This document shows positions 28,000-36,967 of a stretch of 64,000 bases of DNA, in pieces. How positions within the stretch are numbered: the first letter of the stretch is position 1; each line of letters opens with the position of its first letter. A program made the position numbers and the translations under genes. The notes below the pieces were generated by a model. The model did no database searches and had not been told where the DNA came from. It saw only the letters and a program-made list of their open reading frames with translations. Location: contig NZ_CAKQFJ010000008.1 of assembly GCF_934230905.1 (NCBI RefSeq), positions 1 to 64,000 of the forward strand, given 5' to 3'. This stretch comes from an uncultured Veillonella sp. (GTDB taxonomy: Bacteria > Bacillota > Negativicutes > Veillonellales > Veillonellaceae).

Positions 28000-28731
28000 G
28001 TGAATATTGGTTGTGTGATTCCAGCTCGATTTGGTTCTACGAGATTGCCTGGAAAACCATTGGCGGACATCGCTGGTAAGCCTATGATTCAACGCGTATA
28101 CGAACGTGTAACACATGCAAAAAAACCACAAATATGTATTGTGGCTACTGATGATCAACGAGTGTATGAGGCAGTACAGTCTTTTGGTGGTACTGTTGTT
28201 ATGACTAATGCTAATCATCCGACTGGAACGGATCGTTTGGCCGAAGTAGCACAACAGTATACTAATTTAGAGGTTATCATCAATGTACAAGGTGATGAAC
28301 CCATGATTGATGCTAATTTAATTGACCAATTAGCTGAACTTTTTGAAGATGACAATCATCTACAAATGGCTACTGTAGCAACACCTTTATTAGAAGAAGA
28401 ATACGATGATTCTTCTGCAGTAAAGGTCATTCTTAATAAACGAAATGATGCGATGTATTTTTCTCGCTCTTTAATTCCGTATCCTCGTCATGATTTTGTA
28501 AATGCTCCTTTAAAGCATATTGGAATTTATGCATATCGTCGTCAATTTCTCTTAGACTATGCAAAAATGGTACCTACTGCAGCAGAGCAAACTGAATCAT
28601 TGGAACAATTGAGAGCTTTGGAAAATGGGTTTTCTATTCGTGTCATTACTACAAATAAACGATTTATTGGTGTTGATACACCAGAAGACTTAGCTCGAGT
28701 AAATGCAATATTCGAGCAAGAGGAGAAATAA
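28000..28731 (+). CDS. kdsB: KdsB, CMP-KDO synthetase
   Basis: 243 residues; the GTG start at 28000 lies 7 nt after a GGGG box (28989-style spacing is absent, but the frame begins exactly at the conserved N-terminus). Motifs are VIPARFGSTRLPGKPL, IVATDDQRVYEAV, NPTGTDRLAE-like (HPTGTDRLAEV) and VQGDEPMID, all diagnostic for KdsB. It activates KDO with CTP for WaaA. The stop is immediately followed by kdsA. Confidence 0.96.
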   Translation: MNIGCVIPARFGSTRLPGKPLADIAGKPMIQRVYERVTHAKKPQICIVATDDQRVYEAVQSFGGTVVMTNANHPTGTDRLAEVAQQYTNLEVIINVQGDEPMIDANLIDQLAELFEDDNHLQMATVATPLLEEEYDDSSAVKVILNKRNDAMYFSRSLIPYPRHDFVNAPLKHIGIYAYRRQFLLDYAKMVPTAAEQTESLEQLRALENGFSIRVITTNKRFIGVDTPEDLARVNAIFEQEEK

Positions 28732-29550
28732 ATGAAAACAGTGAATGTTGGTAATATGACAATTGGTGGTGGCAAGGGCCTGTTTGTATTAGCTGGCCCG
28801 TGTGTCATTGAAGACTATGATCGCACATTAGCTATTGGTAAAGAAGCAAAAGCAATATGTGAGCGTCTTGGTGTGCCCTATGTATTTAAAGCATCTTTTG
28901 ATAAAGCTAATCGCTCTAGTTTTAATTCATTTCGTGGCCCTGGTCTTGAAGAAGGGTTGAAGATGTTAGCATCTATAAAAAAAGAATTAAATGTACCTGT
29001 AGTCAGTGATATTCATTCTATTGAACAAATAGAACCTGCAGCTGAAGTTTTAGATATTCTTCAAATACCTGCATTTTTGTGTCGCCAAACAGATCTAGTT
29101 TATGGAGCCGCAAAAACAGGGAAATGTGTGAATGTAAAAAAAGGTCAATTCATGGCACCTAAAGATATGGAAAACGTTCTTAATAAAATGAAGGAATCTG
29201 GCAATGAAAACCTTATGCTCACAGAACGAGGCTTTAGTTTTGGTTACAATAATCTTGTTGTTGATATGAGATCGTTTCCTATTATGAGGTCTTTTGATTA
29301 TCCAGTTATTTTTGATGCTACGCATAGTGTTCAATTACCGGGTGGGGCTGGTACAAAATCTAGTGGCAATCGTGAGTTTGTACCAAATTTGGCACGTGCT
29401 GCTGTTGCTAGTGGTGTAGATGGCTTATTCTTTGAAGTACATGATAATCCTGAAGAAGCACTTTCGGACGGTCCAAATATGGTATATTTAAGTCAATTCG
29501 AAGATTTATTAAGAGATTTGGTAGCTATTGATAAAATCGTAAAACGATAA
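28732..29550 (+). CDS. kdsA: KdsA, KDO-8-phosphate synthase
   Basis: 272 residues. Family motifs are LAGPCVIEDYD, FKASFDKANRSS, PVVSDIH, LQIPAFLCRQTDL and DATHSVQLPGG. Cys24 in AGPC is at the position that is Cys in metal-dependent KdsA enzymes and Asn in the metal-independent E. coli type, so this should be the metal-dependent class. It condenses arabinose-5-phosphate with PEP. It abuts kdsB. Confidence 0.96.
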   Translation: MKTVNVGNMTIGGGKGLFVLAGPCVIEDYDRTLAIGKEAKAICERLGVPYVFKASFDKANRSSFNSFRGPGLEEGLKMLASIKKELNVPVVSDIHSIEQIEPAAEVLDILQIPAFLCRQTDLVYGAAKTGKCVNVKKGQFMAPKDMENVLNKMKESGNENLMLTERGFSFGYNNLVVDMRSFPIMRSFDYPVIFDATHSVQLPGGAGTKSSGNREFVPNLARAAVASGVDGLFFEVHDNPEEALSDGPNMVYLSQFEDLLRDLVAIDKIVKR

Positions 29551-29562
29551 GGGGCGATAGTA

Positions 29563-30534
29563 TTGGATATTTTAGAACAGGCAGCTCAAGTGCTTCATGA
29601 AGAAGCACAAGCAATAGAACAGTTAATAACGACATTAGATCAAAATTTTGTAAATGCTGTTAACATGATTCTTGCATGTAAAGGACGTGTGGTATGTACT
29701 GGCATGGGGAAGTCTGGTCATATTGGCCGTAAGATTGCTGCTACATTAGCAAGTACGGGGACACCGGCATTGTTTATGCACCCAGGGGAAGGGGTACATG
29801 GTGACCTAGGTATGATTACTGAAGATGATGTGGTACTTGCCTTTTCTAATAGTGGGGAAACTGGAGAAATTATTAGTATTTTGCCTTCCTTGCGACGTAT
29901 TGGTGCTAAATTAATATGTGTCGTAGGCAAGCCTGAGTCTACATTAGCTAAAAACTCTGATGTCGTATTGTTGGCACAAGTTGCACGAGAAGCATGTCCT
30001 CTCGGTTTGGCACCAACTACAAGTACGACTGTTGCATTGGCGTTAGGTGATGCATTAGCCGTATGTTTGTTAGAACGCCATCACTTTACACCAGAAAATT
30101 TTGCTGTATTTCATCCAGGTGGATCGCTTGGTAGACGTTTATTGTTAACTGTTGAAAATATTATGCATGGTGGTGATGATAATCCGATTGTATACAAAGG
30201 AGCCACTGTTCGTGATGCACTTTTTGTAATGACAGAAAAAGGATTAGGAGCTACTAGTGTTATTGATGAAGAAGGTCACTTGATTGGTCTTGTAACAGAT
30301 GGTGATGTCCGTAGAGGTCTTGATTCTGGTAGTAATTTTTTAGAGTGGCCCGTTGAAGATATGATGACTAGCATGCCAAGAACTATTACAAAAGATAAAT
30401 TGGCTGCTGAGGCATTACATGTGATGGAAAAAAATCAACCACGCCCTATTACTGTTTTACCTGTAGTAGATGAAGAAGGCCATGCAATGGGTATTGTTCA
30501 TATTACAGATTTGCTTCGTCGAGGCATCGTATAA
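29563..30534 (+). CDS. kdsD: KdsD, arabinose-5-phosphate isomerase
   Basis: 323 residues; TTG start at 29563 after GGGGCG. A SIS domain (residues about 40-175, with CTGMGKSGHIGRKIAATLASTGTP split across its core) is followed by two CBS domains (about 210-320, IVYKGATVRDALFVM and MTSMPRTITKDKLAAEAL). It converts ribulose-5-phosphate to arabinose-5-phosphate, the first KDO step. It joins kdsC by a TAATG overlap. Confidence 0.96.
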   Translation: MDILEQAAQVLHEEAQAIEQLITTLDQNFVNAVNMILACKGRVVCTGMGKSGHIGRKIAATLASTGTPALFMHPGEGVHGDLGMITEDDVVLAFSNSGETGEIISILPSLRRIGAKLICVVGKPESTLAKNSDVVLLAQVAREACPLGLAPTTSTTVALALGDALAVCLLERHHFTPENFAVFHPGGSLGRRLLLTVENIMHGGDDNPIVYKGATVRDALFVMTEKGLGATSVIDEEGHLIGLVTDGDVRRGLDSGSNFLEWPVEDMMTSMPRTITKDKLAAEALHVMEKNQPRPITVLPVVDEEGHAMGIVHITDLLRRGIV

Positions 30535-31055
30535 TGAATATTAAGTGGATTATTCTTGATGTAGATGGCGTATTAACCGATGGAAAATTAATCTATACTT
30601 CAGCTGGTGAAGAAATTAAAGAGTTTTCTGCTAGAGATGGGTTAGGGTTAGCCGCAGCTCATAAAGCTGGGATTTCACTTGGCATTATAACAGCTCGTAC
30701 ATCACCTATGGTAGAGCGGCGTGCTAAAGAGTTGAAATTCGATGCCTTATTGATGGGACATGCTAATAAAACAGAGGCTTTGCATTCTTTATGTAAACGT
30801 CATAGTATTACGTTAGAACATATTGCTTATATGGGCGATGATTTAAATGATTTAGGGGCTTTATCTCTTGTGGGGTTACCTATGGCTCCTCATAATGCCG
30901 TACCTGAGGTTAAAAATTTAGCTCAATTTGTGTCAAAGCATGATGGCGGTTCTGGTGCAGTACGCGATGCTGTTGAATATATTTTAAAAACTCAAAATAT
31001 GTGGAATTCAATTGTAAAAGACTATGCTGTGGAGGCTCATAACCATGGTCAATAA
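30534..31055 (+). CDS. kdsC: KdsC, KDO-8-phosphate phosphatase
   Basis: 173 residues, a cap-less HAD phosphatase of the KdsC type. Motif I is LDVDGVLTDG, and further motifs are ITARTSPMVERRAKEL and YMGDDLNDLGAL. It removes phosphate from KDO-8-phosphate to give KDO. It is coupled to kdsD by a shared TAATG, so the four kds genes run in sequence kdsB-A-D-C. Confidence 0.95.
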   Translation: MNIKWIILDVDGVLTDGKLIYTSAGEEIKEFSARDGLGLAAAHKAGISLGIITARTSPMVERRAKELKFDALLMGHANKTEALHSLCKRHSITLEHIAYMGDDLNDLGALSLVGLPMAPHNAVPEVKNLAQFVSKHDGGSGAVRDAVEYILKTQNMWNSIVKDYAVEAHNHGQ

Positions 31056-31069
31056 AGGAGGTGAGCAAA

Positions 31070-32002
31070 ATGAATAATGAATGGCAATACCATGTAGTTA
31101 AAGGTATTAGTTGGCTTGTATGTCGACTGCCGTATAAGCTCATTTTGCTCATAGGTGCTAGCCTAGGACCGCTGTATGGGGTCATTGCAAAAAAGCAAAA
31201 GCTGAGAGGTATTAAAAATATAAAAATTGGGATGAATATGAATGACAAACAGGCAGAGGAATTGATTGAAAAACTTTTTAAAAATCTCGGCCGTAGCGTC
31301 ATGGAAATATTGTATATGCCTAATTTGACAAAGGAATTCATCAATAAGCATATTGAAATGCGTGGCATTGAGCATTTGGATAATGCTATTAAAGAAGATA
31401 AAGGTGTCATAGTTCTTACTGGTCATATAGGAAATTGGGAATGGATGGGGGCTGCTTTGGCTTCTCATGGCTATCCATCTACAACAATCGTCAAAAAGCA
31501 ACCTAATGCACAGTTTACACGCTTCATGAATGAGTATCGTGAGATGGTTGGTCTCGATGTATTTGCTAGTGGTGGTAATGAAATAGTTTCTGCTGCTAAA
31601 GCTTTAAAGAAGAAAAAATTATTGGGATTCTTAGCCGACCAAGATGGTTATATTCATGGATTACCTGTGCCGTTTTTAGGCCAGCCATCTTCTGCTGTTG
31701 TGGGACCTGCTACATTTGCAAAGAAATTTGGCGCTCCTGTAGTTCCAATTTTTGCATCTAGAAAGCCTGAAGGGGGACATATTGTTCATATATTGCCACC
31801 ATTACATTATAAACATAGTGGTGATGATGATGTAGATATGTATATGCTTACAGAAGAGTGTGTTCGCGTAACAGAAGATTTTATTCGTGAGCATCCAGAT
31901 GAGTGGATTTGGTTTCAACATCGTTGGATGACAAAGATGAGCGAAATCGTTGATTATGATGTAAAACTAGAGATTCGGGAGAGAGCACATGAAAAACAAT
32001 AA
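31070..32002 (+). CDS. LpxL/LpxM-family lipid A acyltransferase (copy 2)
   Basis: 310 residues from the ATG at 31070, 8 nt after AGGAGG; a GTG at 31061 overlaps the box. The active-site HX4E motif is HIGNWE (His119-Glu124), with GFLADQDG and the C-terminal DEWIWFQHRWMTK. It shares the fold but clearly differs from the copy at 18367, so the two likely add different secondary acyl chains. Its 3' end overlaps lptC by 14 nt. Confidence 0.88.
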   Translation: MNNEWQYHVVKGISWLVCRLPYKLILLIGASLGPLYGVIAKKQKLRGIKNIKIGMNMNDKQAEELIEKLFKNLGRSVMEILYMPNLTKEFINKHIEMRGIEHLDNAIKEDKGVIVLTGHIGNWEWMGAALASHGYPSTTIVKKQPNAQFTRFMNEYREMVGLDVFASGGNEIVSAAKALKKKKLLGFLADQDGYIHGLPVPFLGQPSSAVVGPATFAKKFGAPVVPIFASRKPEGGHIVHILPPLHYKHSGDDDVDMYMLTEECVRVTEDFIREHPDEWIWFQHRWMTKMSEIVDYDVKLEIRERAHEKQ

Positions 32003-32525
32003 AAAATTAATCGCTATTGTCGTGGCTGTCGTCATTGCTCTAGTTGGATTAATCGCATTTATACTACATGATTCTGGAGACTCATCTTCTAAAGGTTCTG
32101 GATCTGGTCAGTTGGTTAATTTCCAAGGTGCTGAGCTTCAAGAAGAGAAGGATGGTAAATTAGTATGGGCCTTATCAGCAGAGAAAATAGAGTATGATCC
32201 ACGTTCAAAATCAATTGTACTGACTAACTTAAAAGGTCTTTTCTATCAAGATGATGTGACTACTACGATTATGGCACCACATGCCGTATTATCCGGTGAT
32301 CATAGTTCACTTGATATTGATGGTGGTGTTACCGCTACCAATACAGAGGGGGCTAACTTTAAAACGGATGCGTTGCATTTTGATAATAAGACTAAGATAT
32401 TTACATCAAAAACAGCTTTTACCTATGATTCAAAAGATATTACGCTAGTTGGTGACAAGTTAGAAGGTAATATGTCTTTGAAGCAAATTAAAGCAATTGG
32501 TCATGCTAAATTGACGAAAAAGTAA
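31989..32525 (+). CDS. lptC: LptC, LPS export periplasmic bridge subunit
   Basis: 178 residues with an N-terminal anchor (residues about 5-27) and a periplasmic beta-jellyroll of the OstA-like kind: NFQGAELQEEKDGKLVWALSAEKIEYD, then MAPHAVLSGDHSSLDIDGGV. This matches LptC length and pattern. It links the LptBFG ATPase complex to LptA. It starts inside the end of the acyltransferase gene, implying coupled translation. Confidence 0.9.
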   Translation: MKNNKKLIAIVVAVVIALVGLIAFILHDSGDSSSKGSGSGQLVNFQGAELQEEKDGKLVWALSAEKIEYDPRSKSIVLTNLKGLFYQDDVTTTIMAPHAVLSGDHSSLDIDGGVTATNTEGANFKTDALHFDNKTKIFTSKTAFTYDSKDITLVGDKLEGNMSLKQIKAIGHAKLTKK

Positions 32526-32540
32526 AGTTGAGGAATTGCA

Positions 32541-33260
32541 ATGAATAAGAAAAAATATATGGGATTAGCTGTAATCTCAGCAATGATGATGTTATCTGTT
32601 ACAGCTTGGGCTGCTAATGAAGGTCCATTGACAATTAGTGCAGATACACTATCTTATGATGGTAATACAGGCCGTGCAGAAGCCTCTGGCAATGTTGTTA
32701 TTACACAACAAGATAAGACCATGACTGGTGCAAATGGTTGGTATAATACTAAAACTCGTGAAGCTGCCTTAGAGGGTGGTGTTTCCATGATTGGTAATAA
32801 TATGGCTATGTCTGCGCAATCTGTACATAGTGTAAATGACAATCAGTTTAGCGCTGAAGGTGATGTTCATTTACAACGTGATGATCGTCAAATCTTTGGT
32901 GATTCTGTTGAGTATAATTCTGATACAGAATATGGTAAAGTATCGGGAAATGCAAAATTAATTGCTCAAGGTACTACATTGACTGGCAATCAAGTAGAGG
33001 GCTGGTTGAAAGAAATTCGTGCTGTAGCACAAGGTGATGTAACATTTAATAATCCAGAAAAAAATGTGTCTGGTTCGGCAGATCGTGCAACTTATACACA
33101 AACACCAAATCAAAATGATGGAATTGTATTGCTTACTGGATCAGCCCATGCTGTTCAGAATGGTAATGTATTGAATGCTCCTGAGTTAAAATTGTACTTA
33201 AAGGATAACTCTGCGGAAACATTAGGCGGACGCAGTACATTAATTATCACACCAAACTAA
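32541..33260 (+). CDS. lptA: LptA/OstA-family periplasmic LPS bridge protein
   Basis: 239 residues with a cleavable signal peptide (near AWA, residue 24). The mature protein shows the LptA/OstA repeat pattern: ITISADTLSYDGNTGRAEASGNV-like opening (LTISADTLSYDG), then repeated segments such as AEGDVHLQRDD and VSGNAKLIAQG. LptA polymerises into the periplasmic groove that conveys LPS. It lies between lptC and lptB. It is somewhat longer than E. coli LptA (185 residues). Confidence 0.93.
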   Translation: MNKKKYMGLAVISAMMMLSVTAWAANEGPLTISADTLSYDGNTGRAEASGNVVITQQDKTMTGANGWYNTKTREAALEGGVSMIGNNMAMSAQSVHSVNDNQFSAEGDVHLQRDDRQIFGDSVEYNSDTEYGKVSGNAKLIAQGTTLTGNQVEGWLKEIRAVAQGDVTFNNPEKNVSGSADRATYTQTPNQNDGIVLLTGSAHAVQNGNVLNAPELKLYLKDNSAETLGGRSTLIITPN

Positions 33261-33273
33261 TAAGGATTTATGT

Positions 33274-33993
33274 ATGTATATAGAAACTAAGAACCTAGTC
33301 AAAACATTTAATGGTAGGAATGTAGTAGATGGTGTTAGTCTTCACGTTGAAAAAGGGCAAGTCGTTGGTTTATTGGGACCTAATGGGGCCGGTAAGACTA
33401 CATCATTCTATATGATTGTAGGCATTGAAAAACCGACGACAGGGATTATCACAGTTGATGGTAAGGATATCACAATGCTTCCAATGTATAAGCGGGCTGC
33501 TGAGGGGATTGGATATTTACCGCAAGAGGCATCGATTTTTAGATCTATGACTGTTGAGGAAAATATTCGGGCCATGTTGGAAACAACAAATAAAAGCAGT
33601 GATGAAATAGATCAGATTGTGAACTCTTTGATTGAGGAGTTTAATATTGGCCATGTTCGGGAACGCAAAGGAATGCAATTATCAGGTGGTGAACGTCGTC
33701 GTGTTGAAATTGCACGTTGTTTAGCATTAGAACCTAATTTTATTTTGCTTGATGAACCGTTTGCTGGGGTTGATCCTATTGCAGTAGCTGATATTCAACA
33801 AATTATTCTACAAGTTAAAAACAGAGGCATCGGTATTCTTATAACCGACCACAATGTACGAGAAACATTGGGGATTGTTGATAAGGCATATATATTAAGT
33901 ACAGGTAAAATACTATTAGAAGGTACACCGGAGGAAATTGCCAATAATCCAATCGCTCGTGAACATTATTTAGGAAATAATTTTAAACTATAG
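33274..33993 (+). CDS. lptB: LptB, LPS export ATPase
   Basis: 239 residues. Walker A is GPNGAGKTT at residues 35-43, the Q-loop segment is YLPQEASIFRSMTVEENI, the signature is LSGGE at 136-140 and Walker B ends in Asp160-Glu161; the LptB-specific EPFAGVDPIAV and ITDHNVRETL follow. It energises LPS extraction through the LptF/G permease encoded directly after it. Confidence 0.97.
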   Translation: MYIETKNLVKTFNGRNVVDGVSLHVEKGQVVGLLGPNGAGKTTSFYMIVGIEKPTTGIITVDGKDITMLPMYKRAAEGIGYLPQEASIFRSMTVEENIRAMLETTNKSSDEIDQIVNSLIEEFNIGHVRERKGMQLSGGERRRVEIARCLALEPNFILLDEPFAGVDPIAVADIQQIILQVKNRGIGILITDHNVRETLGIVDKAYILSTGKILLEGTPEEIANNPIAREHYLGNNFKL

Positions 33994-34001
33994 GAGGGAC
34001 G

Positions 34002-35093
34002 ATGCGCTTATTAGATAAATATATTTTAAAAGCTTTTGTAGGTCCGTTCCTATTTGGGGTGTTTGCTTTTACTAGCATTTTTGTTGGTACAGGTACCCTA
34101 TTTCGTATTGCTCAATATATAACAGAATATGGAGCCCCATTATTGCTCGTTATGAAAGCTTTCTTTTTAGCGATGCCAAGTATTATTTTATTGACATTTC
34201 CTATGTCTGTATTGCTTGGTTCTTTGATGGCTTTTAGTAGACTTAGTAGTACTAGTGAAATTGTAGTTATGCGAGCTGGTGGTCTTAATTTCTTACGCTT
34301 AGCAATGCCTGTATATATCTTAGCATTACTTATATCTATTGGTGCTGTGGCATTTAATGAATTTGTTGTACCTCGTACAAATAATATGTATCAAACCATT
34401 GTGCGCGAAGAGATTATGAAGAATGCAACGCCACAAACTCAAAACCATATCGTATTAAAATCTATGAATGGTGATAATCTTAGCACATTGATGTATGCAA
34501 AACACTATGATAGTGAAAGCAAACAATTAAGTATGATTACAGTCCAACAGTTTAACGATAAGGGGGAGTTACAGCAAGTAGAAAATGCTGAGTCTGCCGA
34601 GTGGAATGGTCAAGTATGGGTAATGCATAGCGGTATTATTTATGATGTCTCTGCTGGTGAAGGTGTAGAACGGACAATGCGTTTTAAAGAACAAGTATTG
34701 CCAATTAAATCTACGCCTAATGAAGTACAACAAGATCAACGTAAGCCAGAGGAATTAACGATTAAGGAATTACGTCATCAAATTAAGGCTTATAAAGCTG
34801 CATATACCAATTCTAATAAATTAGAAATGGAAATGTATCAACGTTTTACTATTCCTTTAGCCAGTTTTGTGTTTGCCTTGGTTGGAGCGCCATTAGGATT
34901 GCAAAAACAACGCTCTAGTTCGTCTATTGGCTTTGGTATCAGTATTTTGATTATTTTTATTTACTATGGAGTCATGACCTTTGCTGGTGCACTCGGTAAG
35001 GGTGGTGCATTACCAACATGGATGGCTGCAATGATTCCGGATACATTAGGAATTATTGCCGGTTTATATTTAAATTGGCGTGTATCACGATAA
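34002..35093 (+). CDS. LptF/LptG-family LPS export permease (YjgP/YjgQ)
   Basis: 363 residues. The N-terminal MRLLDKYILKAFVGPFLFG and the segment FPMSVLLGSLMAFSRLSSTSEIVVMRAGG are the YjgP/YjgQ signature, with three hydrophobic helices each side of a periplasmic domain (residues about 120-270). Proteobacteria use an LptF-LptG heterodimer; only one permease gene is present here, so either this one forms a homodimer or a partner lies elsewhere. It follows lptB by 8 nt. Confidence 0.92.
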   Translation: MRLLDKYILKAFVGPFLFGVFAFTSIFVGTGTLFRIAQYITEYGAPLLLVMKAFFLAMPSIILLTFPMSVLLGSLMAFSRLSSTSEIVVMRAGGLNFLRLAMPVYILALLISIGAVAFNEFVVPRTNNMYQTIVREEIMKNATPQTQNHIVLKSMNGDNLSTLMYAKHYDSESKQLSMITVQQFNDKGELQQVENAESAEWNGQVWVMHSGIIYDVSAGEGVERTMRFKEQVLPIKSTPNEVQQDQRKPEELTIKELRHQIKAYKAAYTNSNKLEMEMYQRFTIPLASFVFALVGAPLGLQKQRSSSSIGFGISILIIFIYYGVMTFAGALGKGGALPTWMAAMIPDTLGIIAGLYLNWRVSR

Positions 35094-35140
35094 TGGATAT
35101 ATGTTAGTAGGTTAGAATATATTATGAAAGGAGGGACATC

Positions 35141-36349
35141 ATGCTTGTAGGGTTAAAGATTCTTGTTATTATCGCTATTATGGGCGGGCTTATTGCCTAT
35201 ATGGGGGATAAATTAGGAACAAAAGTTGGTAAGCGTAGAATGTCCCTTTTTGGCTTGCGTCCTAAACATACATCTATTATCGTAACGATTGTAACAGGTT
35301 TACTTGTTGCGGCTGCAACGGTTGGTGTTCTTACTATTACGTCGCAAAGTGTACGCACTGCATTATTTGGAATGGATCAGTTACGGTCTGATATGAATCG
35401 TTTAACTGCAGAAGTATCAGCTAAAAATGCCGAATTAGAACGAGGAAAAGTTTTGTTAGAAGCTAATAAAAAAGAACTAGCTGATCGGATGGCAGAAATA
35501 GAAGCTATTCGTAAAGAAGTTGAGCAAAGTCGTCAAGAATTAGCTGATGCGGAGGCTGCAAAAGTTGCTACAGAGGCAGAATTAACTGCATTACAAGCTT
35601 CATATGATAAGGCTTCTAAAAAATTAGCCGATTTAGAAGCTACACGTGCTAGTATGGAAAAACATATAGCTGCTTTACAAAAAACACAAGAGGAATTGAA
35701 AAGTGGTATTATTCATCTTAGAGAAGGTACGATTTTATTCCAAGTAGATCAACTTTTAGCTCAAGCAGTAGTGCGTAATGGTTTATCCCATAATGAGGCA
35801 CGTGATGCAGTACATAATATTGTAGATGACACGAATAAGCTTGTTCTTCGACGATTAGGCGTAGAAGATCATGGTGAATCTGTTGTCTACGTAGATCGTC
35901 AAAATATAGAAGTCGCTATTTCTAAAATTGAAGAATCCAAAACACCTATGGTTATCCAAGTAGTAGCGGCTGGTAATATAATTTCCGGTGAACCTGCTGT
36001 TGCAACTATTCAGGTATATCCACAGCAATTTGTTTATAAGTCCGGTGATGTTATTTCGACTGCTGTTATAGATGGTGGTAGTGATGCACAGGTAAACATG
36101 ATTCGTTTCTTAAAACAAGTTAACGAACAAGCAAAATCAAAAGGTGTTATACCAGATTCTTTGTCTGGCGATGTTGGGACCATACCTGGTGATGAATTAT
36201 TTTCAGCAATTCGTCGTATTAGTATGTTACATGGTAAGGTATATGTAGAGGCTTATGCAGATGAGGATACCTATTCATCTGGTCCTGTACATATTAAATT
36301 GCGGATTACACAGATCACTGATGCAGGTAAACTTATAAAATTAAATTAG
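35141..36349 (+). CDS. DUF3084-family membrane protein with coiled coil
   Basis: 402 residues; the ATG follows AAAGGAGGG. Two hydrophobic segments lie near residues 3-20 and 46-66, with the conserved MGDKLGTKVGKRRMSLFGLRPKHTS stretch between them (split here for length: GDKLGTKVGKRRMS and FGLRPKHTS). A coiled coil rich in Glu/Ala/Lys spans about 75-190, and a mixed C-terminal domain follows. This is the DUF3084 family, seen in cyanobacteria and diderm Firmicutes; function is unknown. It closes the LPS gene run, suggesting an envelope-spanning role in LPS or wall organisation. Confidence 0.85.
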   Translation: MLVGLKILVIIAIMGGLIAYMGDKLGTKVGKRRMSLFGLRPKHTSIIVTIVTGLLVAAATVGVLTITSQSVRTALFGMDQLRSDMNRLTAEVSAKNAELERGKVLLEANKKELADRMAEIEAIRKEVEQSRQELADAEAAKVATEAELTALQASYDKASKKLADLEATRASMEKHIAALQKTQEELKSGIIHLREGTILFQVDQLLAQAVVRNGLSHNEARDAVHNIVDDTNKLVLRRLGVEDHGESVVYVDRQNIEVAISKIEESKTPMVIQVVAAGNIISGEPAVATIQVYPQQFVYKSGDVISTAVIDGGSDAQVNMIRFLKQVNEQAKSKGVIPDSLSGDVGTIPGDELFSAIRRISMLHGKVYVEAYADEDTYSSGPVHIKLRITQITDAGKLIKLN

Positions 36350-36362
36350 TTTCTATATGAAT

Positions 36363-36401
36363 GGCCTATGTATTAAGATTTAATACATAGGTCTTTTATT
36401 T
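36363..36401 (+). terminator. Terminator ending the lpxI-to-DUF3084 run
   Basis: GCCTATGTATTAA (36364-36376) pairs with TTAATACATAGGT (36380-36392), one G-T wobble, with a GAT loop and a following TTTTATTTT tract. It begins 14 nt after the stop. Confidence 0.88.
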
Positions 36402-36445
36402 TGTGATAAAATATAACTATTGTATTGAGGAATGAGGAATATAGT

Positions 36446-36967
36446 ATGAATGATATAATCTATATAGCTGCTGTCGATCCAGGGAATGAAAAGACAGGCC
36501 TTGCTATTCTTTCACAAGTAGGTGAGTTAATATATCGCACTATTGTAGAAACTAAGACATTTAATAGTTCGTTTGAAAATGTATTAAGCACATATCGTGG
36601 CATTGAACATATTGTATGTGGCAATGGCACTAATCATAGGCATTTATATCCATCTATTCAACAAATTGGTCGTAATCACAAGATTACAACAAGTCTAATT
36701 GATGAATCTCATAGTACTGAAGAGGCCAGAAAATTATATTGGGAATATAATCCACCTACAGGTTGGCGTAAATTTGTACCAAAAGGCATGCAGTTTCCGC
36801 CAGAGCCAGTAGATGATTTAACAGCTTATATTATTGGTAGGCGATATACTCAACAATTGGAAGTCAATTCTACTACTATTCAAAATGAAGTTGGTGAAGA
36901 ATCATTAGAAGCTAAACGTTTAGCGGCTATAAAAAAACTATATAATGAAGGAGATACGCATGAGTGA
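36446..36967 (+). CDS. RNase H-fold (RuvC/YqgF-like) nuclease-like protein
   Basis: About 173 residues from the ATG at 36446 (GAGGAAT upstream); a TTG frame from 36425 adds seven residues. The N-terminus IAAVDPGNEKTGLAIL is the first strand pair of an RNase H-like fold with the catalytic Asp, and DESHSTEEARKLYWE and PEPVDDLTAYIIGRRY supply later acidic residues. This resembles the RuvC/YqgF superfamily (pre-16S rRNA processing or Holliday-junction nucleases); the exact family is not certain. Its 3' end overlaps the YitT gene by 8 nt. Confidence 0.7.
   Translation: MNDIIYIAAVDPGNEKTGLAILSQVGELIYRTIVETKTFNSSFENVLSTYRGIEHIVCGNGTNHRHLYPSIQQIGRNHKITTSLIDESHSTEEARKLYWEYNPPTGWRKFVPKGMQFPPEPVDDLTAYIIGRRYTQQLEVNSTTIQNEVGEESLEAKRLAAIKKLYNEGDTHE

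Noticed and set aside
30910..31410. Minus-strand frame of 166 codons across kdsC and the acyltransferase gene
   Set aside because: It overlaps two well-supported coupled genes and has no start signals.
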